A stretch of DNA of 64,000 nucleotides from SZUA-320 sp963707875 (GTDB lineage Bacteria; Gemmatimonadota; Gemmatimonadetes; Gemmatimonadales; GWC2-71-9): assembly GCA_963707875.1 (NCBI GenBank), contig CAVPRU010000014.1, positions 930,001 to 994,000 of the forward strand. Direction: 5' to 3'. A program made the position numbers and the translations under genes. Numbering within the stretch: position 1 is the stretch's first letter; every line of letters starts with the position of its first letter. Positions 57,498-64,000 of the stretch are shown here, piece after piece. The notes under the pieces are model-generated. The model made no database searches. It worked only from the letters and a program-made list of their open reading frames with translations, and was not told the origin of the DNA.

Positions 57498-58652
57498 ATG
57501 ACCCGGCCCATGGCGCTCCCCCTGCCGATGACCGATCTGGACTCGCTCCGGCGCCGGGTCCGGGCCCTGGGCGAGGATCGGCCCGCGGTCTACCGGATGC
57601 TGGATCCCGCCGGACGGGTGCTGTACGTCGGCAAGGCCAAGCGACTGAAGACTCGACTGCTGTCCTACTTCCGGGCCCACTTCCCCGAGGACAAGGCGGC
57701 CAGGATCCTGTACGCGGCGCACGATATCAACTGGGACTACGTCCCGAGTGATTTCGCGGCCCATGTCACCGAACTCCGGCAGATCCAGAAATACCGCCCC
57801 GCCTACAACGTCCAGCTGAATCGGCGACGGCGGGTGGCGTTCGTGGGCCTGACCGCCGGGCCGGCTCCGAAACTCACCGTCACTGGCGACACCTCGCGGG
57901 GGGATCTCCGGCGCTATGGACCGATCCCGAGTCCCTCCCGCGCGCGGGAGGCGATCCGGGAACTCAACGACCTGCTGGGACTGCGGGACTGCCGGGACCG
58001 GATGCCGATCGTCTACGCCGGCCAGGGGGACCTCTTCTCCCCGGAGCGTCAGGCCGCCTGTCATCGGTACGAGTTCGGGACCTGCCTCGGCCCCTGCGCC
58101 GGCCTGGTGGAGGAGTTCGCCTACCGGCAGCGGGCGGCGACGGCGGCCGCCTTTCTCGAGGGACGGACGATCCAGCCACTCGACCGGGTCGTGGAAGAAA
58201 TGACGGCCTGCTCCGACCGGGGGGACTTCCAGGCCGCGGTACGCTGGCGCGAGCGATTCGAACACCTCGAGTGGTTCATGGGGGCCATGGCCCGGGCGCG
58301 CAGTGCCATCGATCTGCTGAGTTTCGTGTACCGGGATCCGGGGACCTTCGGGGATGACCGGGCCTATCTGATCCGGCGGGGGGTCATTCGGGCTACCTTC
58401 CCGTGGCCGGAGACGCCGATCGAGCAGGAGGCGTTCCGGGCGGTAGTGGCGGAAGAGCTGACCGGCCCGGAGCCGGGGCCGGGACCGATCCCGAGCGCCA
58501 CGCTGGACGAGACCATTCTCCTGCTCAGTTGGTTCAGGAAGCACCCGGAACATCTCCGGAAGACAGAACCGATCGACTCCTGGGCCGACGGGGCGAGCGG
58601 GGGGGCTACCGGGCGGCCCGCTCCTGAATCCGGCGGCGTTGCCCCGGGGTGA
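57498..58652 (+). CDS. GIY-YIG nuclease of the UvrC-N-terminal/Cho-like type
   Basis: This 384-residue protein has the GIY-YIG domain at residues about 30-110: PAVYRMLDPAGRVLYVGKAK with the nuclease Arg/Glu following, then HVTELRQIQKYRPAYNVQLN. After that come FVGLTAGPAPKLTVTGD, GTCLGPCAGLVEEFAYRQRA and AAVRWRERFEHLEWFM. Its overall size and lack of the UvrC C-terminal RNase H and HhH domains point to a Cho-like incision enzyme or GIY-YIG protein rather than full UvrC. The C-terminal 50 residues are low-complexity (Gly/Pro). Its 3' end overlaps the convergent BTAD gene by 47 bp. A later ATG at 57510 is an option. Confidence 0.82.
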   Translation: MTRPMALPLPMTDLDSLRRRVRALGEDRPAVYRMLDPAGRVLYVGKAKRLKTRLLSYFRAHFPEDKAARILYAAHDINWDYVPSDFAAHVTELRQIQKYRPAYNVQLNRRRRVAFVGLTAGPAPKLTVTGDTSRGDLRRYGPIPSPSRAREAIRELNDLLGLRDCRDRMPIVYAGQGDLFSPERQAACHRYEFGTCLGPCAGLVEEFAYRQRAATAAAFLEGRTIQPLDRVVEEMTACSDRGDFQAAVRWRERFEHLEWFMGAMARARSAIDLLSFVYRDPGTFGDDRAYLIRRGVIRATFPWPETPIEQEAFRAVVAEELTGPEPGPGPIPSATLDETILLLSWFRKHPEHLRKTEPIDSWADGASGGATGRPAPESGGVAPG

Positions 58653-60492
58653 GCATGTCCTGGGCGATCACCTCCCGGGTCACCCGGGCCACGAAGCCGT
58701 AGCCGCGCGGTTCGCTGGTCAGCCACCGGCTCCACTCCAGTTCATCCAGCGCGCCGGTCACGGTGACCTCCGGCAACTCGGTCGCGGCCACCAGGTCCTC
58801 CACCCCGAACCGGTCCCCGAGCACCGAGGCGGTGGCCAGGACGGTTCTGGGCCTCCGGACTCAGTCGGCGGTAGCTCACCCGCAGGGACGCGACGATGGT
58901 GTCCGGCAGATCCCCCGGCAGGGTCTGCTCCAGGGTGCGGAGCGGCTCAGGCCAGGCGCCCGAGAGATCGTGCAGGTCGAGCCCCGACACCACGGCGTGC
59001 AGCAGGTCCACCGCGAGGAGCGGGAGCCCGGCGGTGTCCTGGACCAGCCGCCGGGTGACCCGCGCCGATTCCTCCCTCGTCGTAGTCCGGAAGGGCCCAG
59101 GCCACCAGGGCCACGAAGGGCTGACTCGTCCAGCGGTCCCAGGGTGACGGTGCCGCCGGGGATGCTGCGGCCCGCGGCGGCCCGGAGATCGTCGAGGGCA
59201 TCGCCACCCGGCGCGGCCAGCGCCGTGACCGCCACCAGCAGCCGGGCCCGCGGCAGATCGCGAGGCAGCCGTACGAGGACACCCAGCGACTGCGGGTCCA
59301 GATAGTGGGCATCGTCCAGCCAGACCATGACCGGCTGATCGTCGCTGATCACCCGCAGCAGCTCGGTGAACGCCAGGGAAAGGCCAGCTGGCTGGTCGGC
59401 ACTCACGGCAGGAAACCGCTCCCGCCACTCCGGGCTCCGGGCGACGAAGGCCCCAAGCACCTCCGGTGGAACGGCCGAGATGCCTGAAGCCTCCGCGAGC
59501 GTGGCACGGGCAGCTGCCATCACCCCGGCCCACGGCTGATCCGCGTCGCCCGCGACTCCGCGCACGACCAGGACCGCGGCCCCGTCCAGCCGAGCCCTGG
59601 CGGCGAGTTCATCAAGCAGGCGGCTCTTGCCGGTCCCCGGGTCTCCCACCACCAGGGCCGCCGTGGCCTCGCCGTTCCGGGCCTGATCCCAGAAGCCCCC
59701 GAGTGTGCCGAGGGCGAGGTCCCGACCGACCAGGGGTGCCCGGCGGACGGTGGCGTGCTCCACCCGGGGCGGGGGGCGCCGCCAGCCGGACCGCACTCGA
59801 GTCGCCAGGGCGGCGACCTGCGGAGAGGGCCCCAACCCGAGTCGCTCTGCCAGGCCCTGCTGATAGGCATCGGCCCGCTCAAGAGCCTGGGCGGGTTCCC
59901 CGCTCAGGACCAGAGCGCGGATGACCGCCACCACCGCCTGCTCGGCCGTCGGATCCAGATCCAGTGCCCGCGTGGCGCACGCCGTGGATTCGATCAGCCG
60001 TCCCGCGTCCGCCAGCACCCGGGACTGCTGAGCCAGCACCGCCACCCCCCGCTCACGCCAGCGCCGCTGTTCAGCCGCGAGCCAGTCCTCAAAGCCGGTC
60101 GCTCCGGGGACCGCAAAGCCGGCCATGAACTCTCCGGCCATCAGTCCGGTCGCCTGGGCGAACTGCTCGGCGATCAGCGCCACCTCGAACTGCTCTACAT
60201 CGAGGACCACGTTCGCAAGGGAAAGGGCGATCTGGTCGACCGTCGTGGTGATGAGGTCCTCTCCCCCGGACCGGCGGAGGATCCGGAGCGCCTCGTTGAG
60301 GGAGTGGCGGGCGGCCGATTCCGTCTTGTCGGCCCACAACAGGCCGACCAGATGTTCCCGGGTCGCGGTTCGGCGGGGGGACCGCGCCAGGTACACCAGG
60401 AGGGCAATGTGCTTTCGCCAGAGCAGCTCCCCCGGCGCCGGTTCCCCGTTGACCGTCACCTGCACCGGGCCCAGGGTCGTGATCGAGATCAT
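58606..60492 (-). CDS. BTAD-domain AAA regulator (frameshifted)
   Basis: The start at 60492 gives a SARP/AfsR-type layout. A winged-helix domain begins ISITTLGPVQVTVNGEPAPG and includes HIALLVYLARSPRRTATREH. The BTAD domain follows (VALIAEQFAQATGLMAGEF). An AAA/NB-ARC-like domain has Walker A LVVGDPGTGKSRLLDELAAR and Walker B PVMVWLDDAHYLDPQSLGVL. The C-terminal third continues in other frames, including LVALVAWALPDYDE, RVTRRLVQDTAGLPLLAVDL, SGLDLHDLSGAWPEPLRTLE and VLATASVLGDRFGVEDL. Indels are inferred at about 59117-59124, 59069-59080 and 58838-58850. The net length is in frame (629 codons). It probably controls nearby or distant genes and lies beside a Ser/Thr kinase. Confidence 0.8.
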
Positions 60493-62504
60493 CAGGCACC
60501 CCCACAGCCAAGGACTGCGAGTCGCTGGCCGGCCAGGTCGGCCCGGGCCTTGAACTCCGGATCGCCCATTCTCCAGTGTTCCGCCACCACCCGGTAGGCC
60601 CGGCAGAGCTCCACATCCCGGCCGCCTCGATCGAGCAGCCGAGCCGCTCGCCAGCGCGCCACCGTCCCCAGCGACCAGTCGACCTCGGCGCTGAGCGGCT
60701 CGGCCGTGGGATAGTCGGTCAGATGGAAGTGCTGATGCCACCGAAGCGCCCGGCGGGCTGCCTCCAGGTTCCCCTGCCGGGCATACCACTCGGCGAGCGA
60801 GAGCATGAGTCCACTCCGAAGGAAGAGGTCGCCGTAGGCCTCCCCCTCGAGGATCTCACGATCCCGGAGCAGAGCCTCCGCGAGCCGAATCGCCTGGGGC
60901 CAGTTGGCGGCGGACGCCGCGAGCCAGGCCCGCGCCAATTGACTCCGGGCCTTGGGAGCGGGTTCATCGTCGAGCTGGACGAGGAGTTGCCGGGCGCCGG
61001 CAGAATCGCCGAGCCGCCCCCGGTGGGCGACCCGGATCCAGGTCGTGTTCCAGCGAGTCTGAGAGGTGGAGCCGGTCGACCCGGAGGCCAGAAGCCGATC
61101 CATAGCCTCGGGGGAACCGGGCGGCGTCTCATCGAAGACCTGGTGGACCGCCAGCAGACGGGGAGCCCAATCGTCCACCGGTGTGGAGGGAAATCCCCTC
61201 CGAAGTTCCCCGACCGCCTGCGCCAGCGCGCCACGCTGTCCGAGGGCCGATGCCCCGAACGCCCAAGCGATCAGACCGGAGTAGTGCAGCGGACCACCGG
61301 GCGCCATTACCCCGAAGGCGCGACCCAGGATCATGGCACCAGCCGGTGATCCATACCCGGGCAACGCCCTGGGACCGGCTGCAATCTCCGGCAGCCGGAC
61401 GACCGAGGAATCGGCGAGCGCGGCCCCCACCTCGGCCAAACCCCGATCGGCTCCCGCGCCAAACCGAAGGGCGAAGGCCACGTCGACAAACACCTGGCGG
61501 GCCCGGGCCAGTCCTTCCACCGGCAGTGATCCCAAGGCCATCGTGGCGACCCGCGCCGCCCCCGAATCTCCCTCGGCGATCAGGAGGGTCGCCAGATCGT
61601 ACCAAGGACCATGGAACCCCGGCCGGAGCCTGGTGGCCTGCTCCAGCACGGCGCGCGCCTCCAGCCGGTCGTGGCCGTACAGCGGTCCCCGGTTGTACAA
61701 CTCGGAGCCATACCGGTACCAGGCCAGGGGAAACTCCCGATAATCTCCCGTCACCAGAGCGGCGAGTGAGTCGAGCCGGACCGGCATGGGGAGACTGTCG
61801 GCCGCGATCAACCGCTGGTAGTACGGCGGGAACCTGCCCAGCTCCCGGCGGACCCGCCGCAGGCCGATCGAGTCGGGGGACCGACCGAGCCACCGGCGCA
61901 CGTCGTCGTAGCGGTAGGTGCAGAGCACGCATGTGGTATCGAGCCGAAACGCGTCGAGGTAGGCCCGGGCCGCAGCGTCCCAGCGCCCCGCGGCATAGTC
62001 CACTTCGGCCTGGGCCCAGAGCGCCATCCCCCCAGGTCGAGAGGGAAGCGCGCCGCGCGGCAGCCAGGGATCGTCCTGCCGCATGGCCAGCAGCAGCACC
62101 TCATTGGCGAGGGCGGTGGCCAACTCGGAGGGGGAGGGGGCGCTGAGCGCGGGCAGAGGGGTCCGAGGAGTTCCGGGGCCCTGGAAGAACGCGTCGACCC
62201 GCCAGGTGTCTCCCGCGTGCTCCACCCGGCCATCCACGATCATCTCCCCCGGACCGGCCGGGCGATCGATCCCCAACTGGAAATAGGGCACCCCGACGAG
62301 TGCGCGCTGCAGGGAGGTCCGGAGGGCTGCGGCCGGCCCTTCCGGGTCCGCCTCGCCGAACGAGCCCACGACCAGGGTGGCCATGACCGGTGTCGAGCCC
62401 CTCGTCCCGAGCACTACCCCGAGCGCCGCGACAAGTATCACCCCCGCGAGCGCGATCCACCCGACCGGGGACGCTTGCGGCGAGCCCCGAGGGCCACCGC
62501 CCAC
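60492..62504 (-). CDS. TPR-like C-terminal part of a Ser/Thr kinase receptor (frameshifted from the kinase)
   Basis: This 670-residue frame starts with a membrane helix (WIALAGVILVAALGVVLG) and continues with an extracytoplasmic helical-repeat region. The repeats include MALWAQAEVDYAAGRWDAAA, LEQATRLRPGFHGPWYDLAT, RSQLARAWLAASAANWPQAI and GNLEAARRALRWHQHFHLTD. This matches the TPR-like sensor part of Gemmatimonadota receptor kinases. The kinase domain immediately upstream ends just before such a helix, in another frame. One missing base at about 62457-62470 would join them into one protein of roughly 930 residues. It ends TGATG against the BTAD start. Confidence 0.7.
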   Translation of the reverse strand: MGGGPRGSPQASPVGWIALAGVILVAALGVVLGTRGSTPVMATLVVGSFGEADPEGPAAALRTSLQRALVGVPYFQLGIDRPAGPGEMIVDGRVEHAGDTWRVDAFFQGPGTPRTPLPALSAPSPSELATALANEVLLLAMRQDDPWLPRGALPSRPGGMALWAQAEVDYAAGRWDAAARAYLDAFRLDTTCVLCTYRYDDVRRWLGRSPDSIGLRRVRRELGRFPPYYQRLIAADSLPMPVRLDSLAALVTGDYREFPLAWYRYGSELYNRGPLYGHDRLEARAVLEQATRLRPGFHGPWYDLATLLIAEGDSGAARVATMALGSLPVEGLARARQVFVDVAFALRFGAGADRGLAEVGAALADSSVVRLPEIAAGPRALPGYGSPAGAMILGRAFGVMAPGGPLHYSGLIAWAFGASALGQRGALAQAVGELRRGFPSTPVDDWAPRLLAVHQVFDETPPGSPEAMDRLLASGSTGSTSQTRWNTTWIRVAHRGRLGDSAGARQLLVQLDDEPAPKARSQLARAWLAASAANWPQAIRLAEALLRDREILEGEAYGDLFLRSGLMLSLAEWYARQGNLEAARRALRWHQHFHLTDYPTAEPLSAEVDWSLGTVARWRAARLLDRGGRDVELCRAYRVVAEHWRMGDPEFKARADLAGQRLAVLGCGGA

Positions 62505-63232
62505 GCGGCCACATCAGCCCACCGCTCTTCGGGGGCCAGGGCCAGAGCGCGGGAGAGGGCCAATACCGTGGCCGGCGGGACCCCGGACCAGTCGGCGGTC
62601 GGAGGATTGATCCCCGTTCGCCAGCGACGGCCGGTGTGCATCTGGTAGATGACCATCGCGAGCGAATACTGGTCGGAGGCCTCGGTCGCCTCCTGACCAG
62701 TCAACTGTTCCGGGGACATGTAGGCGGGAGTCCCCAGCCGGCGGCCATCTTCTGTCAGGGGGGCATCGGAATCGGCAGACGAATCGACGTGGGCAATGCC
62801 GAAATCACCCAGCAGGGCATTGTCCCCATCGAGGAAGATGTTGGCCGGTTTGATGTCGCGATGGATGATCTGGAGACGGTGCGCGGCATCGAGCGCTGAG
62901 AGCAGCTGGCCAGCGATCGTCTGAGCCTGGGCAGGCGGAAGGGACCCTCGCTCGAGCCGGGCGGCGAGGGTCTCGCCTCGGGCATAGTCCATCACGAAAT
63001 AGGAAAGCCCATCGGCTGTCCCGGCCTGGTGGACACTCAGCACGTGTGGGTGACGGAGGCGGGCCAGCAGGCGCGCTTCTCGCAGAAAGCGTCGCTCGGC
63101 GATCGCCGTCGCCGCATCGGGGCGCAGGACCTTGACGGCGACCGGCCGATCGAGGGCTGGATCCCGGGCCAGGAAGACGATGGCCATGCCGCCGCGGCCG
63201 AGCTCGCGCTCGACCTCGAGGTCAGGGGCCAA
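62438..63232 (-). CDS. Ser/Thr protein kinase domain (probably the N-terminal part of the frameshifted receptor)
   Basis: The kinase motifs are complete: glycine loop ERELGRGGMAIVFLARDP, Lys in PVAVKVLRP, HRDIKPANIFLDGDN (catalytic loop), DFGIAHVD and GTPAYMSPEQLTGQE (activation/P+1). Helices alphaF-I follow to the end. The TTG at 63232 is the first standard start in frame. The conserved N terminus seems to begin earlier, since LLDRVRLALAPDLEVERE continues back to about 63286 without an ATG or GTG. It would phosphorylate substrates of FHA proteins such as the cyclase at 42.9 kb; that link is speculative. Confidence 0.88.
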   Translation of the reverse strand: MAPDLEVERELGRGGMAIVFLARDPALDRPVAVKVLRPDAATAIAERRFLREARLLARLRHPHVLSVHQAGTADGLSYFVMDYARGETLAARLERGSLPPAQAQTIAGQLLSALDAAHRLQIIHRDIKPANIFLDGDNALLGDFGIAHVDSSADSDAPLTEDGRRLGTPAYMSPEQLTGQEATEASDQYSLAMVIYQMHTGRRWRTGINPPTADWSGVPPATVLALSRALALAPEERWADVAAWAVALGARRKRPRSGGSRSRG

Positions 63233-63324
63233 TGCCAGGCGGACCCGATCCAGCAGGGAAGACAGTCCAGCCCCCCGATGTGGAATGAGATACTAAGGTG
63301 CGGCCATTCGGACCTGCCGGGAAG

Positions 63325-63360
63325 CCCCGATCAGGGGAGGGTAGTGGGTCGACCCGCTAC
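63325..63360 (-). terminator. two small hairpins between phosphoesterase and kinase
   Basis: GTAGTGGG (63341-63348) pairs with CCCGCTAC (63353-63360), with one G-T pair, around TCGA. CCCC (63325-63328) pairs with GGGG (63334-63337). They lie just past the phosphoesterase stop on the minus strand and could end that transcript. No T-run follows. Confidence 0.35.
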
Positions 63361-63377
63361 CTCAGCGGGCGGGGCGC

Positions 63378-63869
63378 CTAGTCCACGTCGGCTGGAGTCA
63401 GCGGGACCAGCCGCCCCCGGGGCGGGATTCCCGGCTCGAGTTCGAGAATCCCCACCGAGGCCGGGAGATCGAACCGCCGAGCCCCCGCCCCGCCCGGATT
63501 CATCACCGTCACGACCCGGTCCACCAGGGTGAGGTAGGGTCGATGAGTATGCCCATGGATGATCGCCAGGGCGTCGGGATAGACCTGCACCAGCCGTTCG
63601 GGGGTGAGGGGCTGCACCTGGTGTCCGTGGAGCAGCACGAACTGGAACCCCAGCAGGTCCACCTCCGCCACCTCGGCGAGCTTCGCCCTGAGATCCCAGC
63701 CGTCGGTGTTGCCCCATACCGCGGTGACCGGCGCGATGGCCTCCAACTCGGCGAGCAGCTCCGGAGGGCCGATATCCCCGGCGTGGAGGATGTGGTCGAC
63801 CTCGGCAAAGACGTCGTAGACCTCCGGCCGGAGCAGACCGTGGGTGTCGGCGATTACCCCGATGCGCAC
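63378..63869 (-). CDS. metallophosphoesterase of the YfcE/MJ0936 family
   Basis: This 163-residue calcineurin-like phosphoesterase has the metal site spread over IGVIADTHG (D-x-H), ILHAGDIGP (GD), VWGNTDG (GN-D), LLHGH and IHGHTHRPYL (GHTH). YfcE-type members act as phosphodiesterases with broad or unknown substrates. The GTG start at 63869 gives MRIGVIADTHG. It follows the ubiX stop by 13 bases and may be in the same transcript. Confidence 0.93.
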   Translation of the reverse strand: MRIGVIADTHGLLRPEVYDVFAEVDHILHAGDIGPPELLAELEAIAPVTAVWGNTDGWDLRAKLAEVAEVDLLGFQFVLLHGHQVQPLTPERLVQVYPDALAIIHGHTHRPYLTLVDRVVTVMNPGGAGARRFDLPASVGILELEPGIPPRGRLVPLTPADVD

Positions 63870-63882
63870 GGGGCCGCTCCGG

Positions 63883-64000
63883 TCATTGCCCCTCCCAGCG
63901 GGGCGCGATCGTCAGGTCGAGCTGGAGGTGGTCCAGAATCCGTTGCACGATGAAGTCCACCAGGTCGGCCACGCCCGAGGGGTGGTGATAGAACCCGGGA
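63883..64000 (-). CDS. ubiX: flavin prenyltransferase UbiX, C-terminal fragment (runs off window)
   Basis: The minus-strand frame entering from the right edge encodes PGFYHHPSGVADLVDFIVQR and then ILDHLQLDLTIAPRWEGQ, followed by TGA at 63885-63883. The pattern, in which a PxFYxxP loop is followed by a D-L-V-DF-V-x-R-x-LD-x-L helix, is the conserved C-terminal end of UbiX/Pad1 flavin prenyltransferases. Those enzymes supply prenyl-FMN to UbiD-type decarboxylases. Only 38 residues are visible, so activity cannot be judged. Confidence 0.75.
   Translation of the reverse strand, partial: PGFYHHPSGVADLVDFIVQRILDHLQLDLTIAPRWEGQ

Overview
The window is a dense, GC-rich (about two thirds G+C by eye) chromosomal segment of a Gram-negative-type bacterium. 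Several traits point to the phylum Gemmatimonadota: a PEP-CTERM protein, a Ser/Thr kinase starting with an ELGRGGMA glycine loop fused to a TPR-like region, many lipoproteins and outer-membrane proteins, an octahaem cytochrome with HEAT/TPR repeats, and a BTAD-type regulator. This assignment is an inference. No rRNA, CRISPR array, phage or plasmid backbone is visible.

Layout. 0-6 kb: a lipoprotein fragment, prepilin peptidase, a SpoU-type RNA methylase, thiD, then a four-gene nucleoside salvage operon on the minus strand (small protein, adenosine deaminase, NupC transporter, purine nucleoside phosphorylase). 6-14.4 kb: a phosphate regulon on the plus strand (ArsR-type regulator, PhoB, PhoR, STAS protein, PstS, PstC, PstA, two PstB, PhoU). 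14.9-18.3 kb: a double-domain ALDH16-like dehydrogenase next to a long DERA aldolase. 18.4-20.7 kb: two SnoaL-like lipoproteins, an IS110-family element and a 60-bp tandem repeat. 20.7-26.3 kb: rhomboid protease, methyltransferase, PLP decarboxylase, octahaem cytochrome. 26.4-36.1 kb: protein quality control (dnaK, htrA, tig, clpP, clpX, engB) with a PEP-CTERM gene and tRNA-Leu. 36-45.4 kb: thioesterase, acyltransferase, Nudix hydrolase, PilB fused to a receiver domain, an outer-membrane protein, an FHA-GAF-cyclase, maf and dtd. 45.5-51.7 kb: desaturase, glmS, glmM, HD-GYP regulator, lipoprotein. 51.9-58.7 kb: MetB/MetC-type enzyme, M48 protease, purD, small proteins, mutM and a UvrC-like nuclease. 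58.6-64 kb: BTAD regulator, kinase/TPR pair, phosphoesterase and the end of ubiX.

How the genes work together. Nucleoside uptake, deamination and phosphorolysis, plus DERA and an aldehyde dehydrogenase, would funnel nucleosides into central metabolism. PhoB/PhoR and Pst/PhoU form one phosphate-sensing and uptake unit. Prepilin peptidase and PilB-REC imply type IV pili. glmM and glmS feed cell-wall amino sugar synthesis.

Data quality matters here. pstC, pstB1, pstB2, phoU, clpP, the BTAD regulator and the kinase/TPR gene are all interrupted by small indels that preserve conserved protein sequence in another frame. This looks more like uncorrected long-read error than biology. The window is mainly ordinary core genome. 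The best candidates for something less described are the IS110 element with its possible bridge RNA and adjacent repeat, the PilB-receiver fusion, and the ALDH16-DERA pair.
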